DNA from: Xiphydria camelus
Lineage: Eukaryota; Arthropoda; Insecta; Hymenoptera; Xiphydriidae
Direction of reading: 5' to 3'
NCBI GenBank assembly: GCA_963678675.1
Contig: OY783197.1
Coordinates: 3,506,400-3,570,399, forward strand
Length of the DNA: 64,000 nt
Shown here: positions 62,508 through 64,000 of the stretch, piece after piece
Layout: each line of letters starts with the position of its first letter
Numbering within the stretch: the stretch's first letter is position 1
The notes under the pieces: model-generated
The model's database searches: none
Seen by the model: the letters and a program-made list of their open reading frames with translations, nothing else
What the model was told of the DNA's origin: nothing
Translations under genes and position numbers: made by a program

Positions 62508-63631
62508 AGGAGGAAGGGATTAACGACATCATGAAACGCTCCTCGTTAATTTTATGTGGGAAGCTGCAGATAAGATAGCGACTGCAGTTGGTACGGCCGT
62601 TAACGTCACAATTTGCATGAAATTAACACTTAGCCGACCGATCGGGGGGAAATCTCCCCACCTTTGATTGGGGAGATTTCTTCACTTCTGATTAGGTTGC
62701 TGCACGACCGATCGGAGATCTCCCCACTTTTGATTTGGTTGCTGCAGTTGGGACTAAATAAATTTACAGTGGTATGAGCTGTAACAAATAAATATTTTTA
62801 AAAATAAATGAAGTATAAAGCGATAGAGACAGCGTAGCTTGGCTTGCCCGAGCGCGGTGGAAGGTACAGTTCACTGTGGCGCGCGCAGTCGACTAATTAG
62901 TTAGCTTATAAGCTTCACATGGGACCGATGATCGGTGCTGACGATCGGGTAAGCCCGCGGGCTAACGTGGTCGGTATGTAGGTATTTCGAGGGTAAGGAC
63001 GAACTTCCTTCCTAGTAGTACTAGACATTGCCGCCAGACGGAGTCGACGTTATGCTACGTCTCTCGTTAGTCCTCCAACTCCATTCGTTTTCTACAAAAG
63101 CAATCGCGAAGCATCCCCCCTCGGGTGGGCCGATGCTTCTCGGGGAAAAAAAGTCGAAGGAATACTTGCAGCATTCTTGCAATCTCAAAGCGTCGTACCG
63201 GGTCAAATCCCAATAAACCTTGTCACTTACCGTAGAAGCGACGTGGTCCACCCTTTTTGTGCTACTCGTTGTTAATTCTGTCATTATTAAAGTCGTATTT
63301 TTGCCAAGCCAAAATAAGGAACAGTAGCAACAATTTACTCTTAATATTTTCCGATATCTTCCGTGTAAACCTGAATTTGTTAAATAATTTAAAAAACTAA
63401 CGCGATATACGTTAAAAACAGGGAGCTTCGTCTATATTGTTTACAAAAAAGTAATTTATCGGAGCTAGCTGCAGTTATGTGAGTTAAAAGAAGAGTGTAA
63501 AAATGTTCAATATATTCGCCAAGCAAGCCCTTCCATCGTTATTGACAATGAGATTTAGTTGCTTTAAAGCTCTTTTTTCTTAATTCCAATACCATGATTA
63601 TATCGCACATATAGAATATAATGACAATATA

Positions 63632-63920
63632 TTATTAACTGAGTACGAACCTAATAGAACATTTTTTTAATTCAAATAGACTTCAGTTTGATGTGAATAA
63701 ATTCTTATTAATCTTAAATAAATTTATTAGTCAATTTAAATTAAATACCTAAATGATGTGCATATCTTCTTAATTGAGTACGAATCTAGTAGAACACTTA
63801 TTTAAATCAAATAGACTTTGTTCCGTGTGAATACATTCTTATTCATCTGAAATAAATTGTTCTACTATATATATATATAGGTATATAGGTTCGTATTCAA
63901 CTGGACCTTTTCCCTGGGTG
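63632..63920. repeat. Repeat with internal tandem duplication, related to 32605-32755
   Basis: 63632-63722 and 63774-63858 are direct copies (GAGTACGAAYCTARTAGAAC ... AATTCTTATTMATCT). A short (TA)n tract at about 63866 and TTCGTATTCAACTGGACC complete the match to 32605-32755. The last 80 bp of the window show nothing I can name. Confidence 0.55.
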
Positions 63921-64000
63921 CGGTAGCTAGCATCGCGATCTTGACATTTTTGAAAAATGTCCACGCGCGAGACCGCGCGATAATATTGTCGTCTCTCTTT

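Larger units (their letters stand above)
60465..63345. repeat. 1.4-kb repeat unit, copy B, interrupted by a DNA transposon
   Basis: Matches copy A at both ends (60465-61034 with 57905-58477, and 62511-63345 with 58812-59638), in direct orientation. The join is interrupted by a 1470-bp element (61038-62507) flanked by AGG. The two copies are alike but not identical, with small indels, so they are separate old insertions or a duplication, not an assembly echo. Confidence 0.75.

Noticed and set aside
58840..63340. Treating the 0.83-kb direct repeats at 58812 and 62511 as LTRs of one element
   Set aside because: The similarity continues upstream of both copies, the ends lack TG/CA, and nothing between them codes for retroviral-type proteins.

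Overview
The window reads as a nuclear chromosome segment of an insect, probably a hymenopteran. The order is an inference from gene architecture and was not tested. Genes are split by many short GT-AG introns of roughly 50-110 bp, the coding exons are GC-rich in an AT-rich background, and short inverted-repeat transposons (MITEs) are very common. No bacterial, organellar or viral gene organisation is visible, and I found no tRNA, rRNA or CRISPR array.

Layout. (1) 1-9300: AT-rich flank with foldback repeats, then a WDR13-type WD40 gene on + (exons 1649-2319, 6094-6386, 7748-7994; first exon not seen). Its two introns are filled with transposons, including a PIF/Harbinger remnant with a decayed nuclease and an intact MADF-type DNA-binding ORF. 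(2) 10468-21146, minus: a seven-exon LMTK (lemur-tail-kinase family) gene, with signal peptide, transmembrane helix, kinase domain and a long acidic tail. (3) 24151-25699, minus: a five-exon mitochondrial ornithine carrier (SLC25A15/ORC1 type). (4) 27996-29831, plus: an uninterrupted CPSF73 (CPSF3) ORF with a substituted zinc ligand and a frame break near its C-terminus. (5) 30449-55622, minus: one large gene, the dynein-2 heavy chain (DYNC2H1 / Drosophila btv type), which I assembled into 44 exons encoding about 4151 residues. It is the retrograde motor of intraflagellar transport in cilia. (6) 55700-64000: a repeat-dense tract with an unrecognised small gene remnant and two ~1.4 kb copies of one repeat, each carrying a different nested insertion. 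One insertion is a Harbinger-like element with a zeste-type Myb/SANT DNA-binding ORF.

The host genes are unrelated housekeeping, signalling and ciliary genes, not an operon or a pathway cluster. CPSF73 and the dynein gene converge tail to tail about 450 bp apart.

The strongest pattern across the window is in intron size. Almost all dynein introns are 47-111 bp. Most of the longer ones can be explained by an inverted-repeat element dropped into an intron whose remaining host sequence is again about 60-100 bp. At least six repeat families take part, two of them with TTAA target duplications. Other points for a second look are the LMTK kinase (beta-3 lysine replaced by arginine), CPSF73 (His to Gln in the metal site plus a damaged C-terminus), and a palindromic motif array around the Myb/SANT element.
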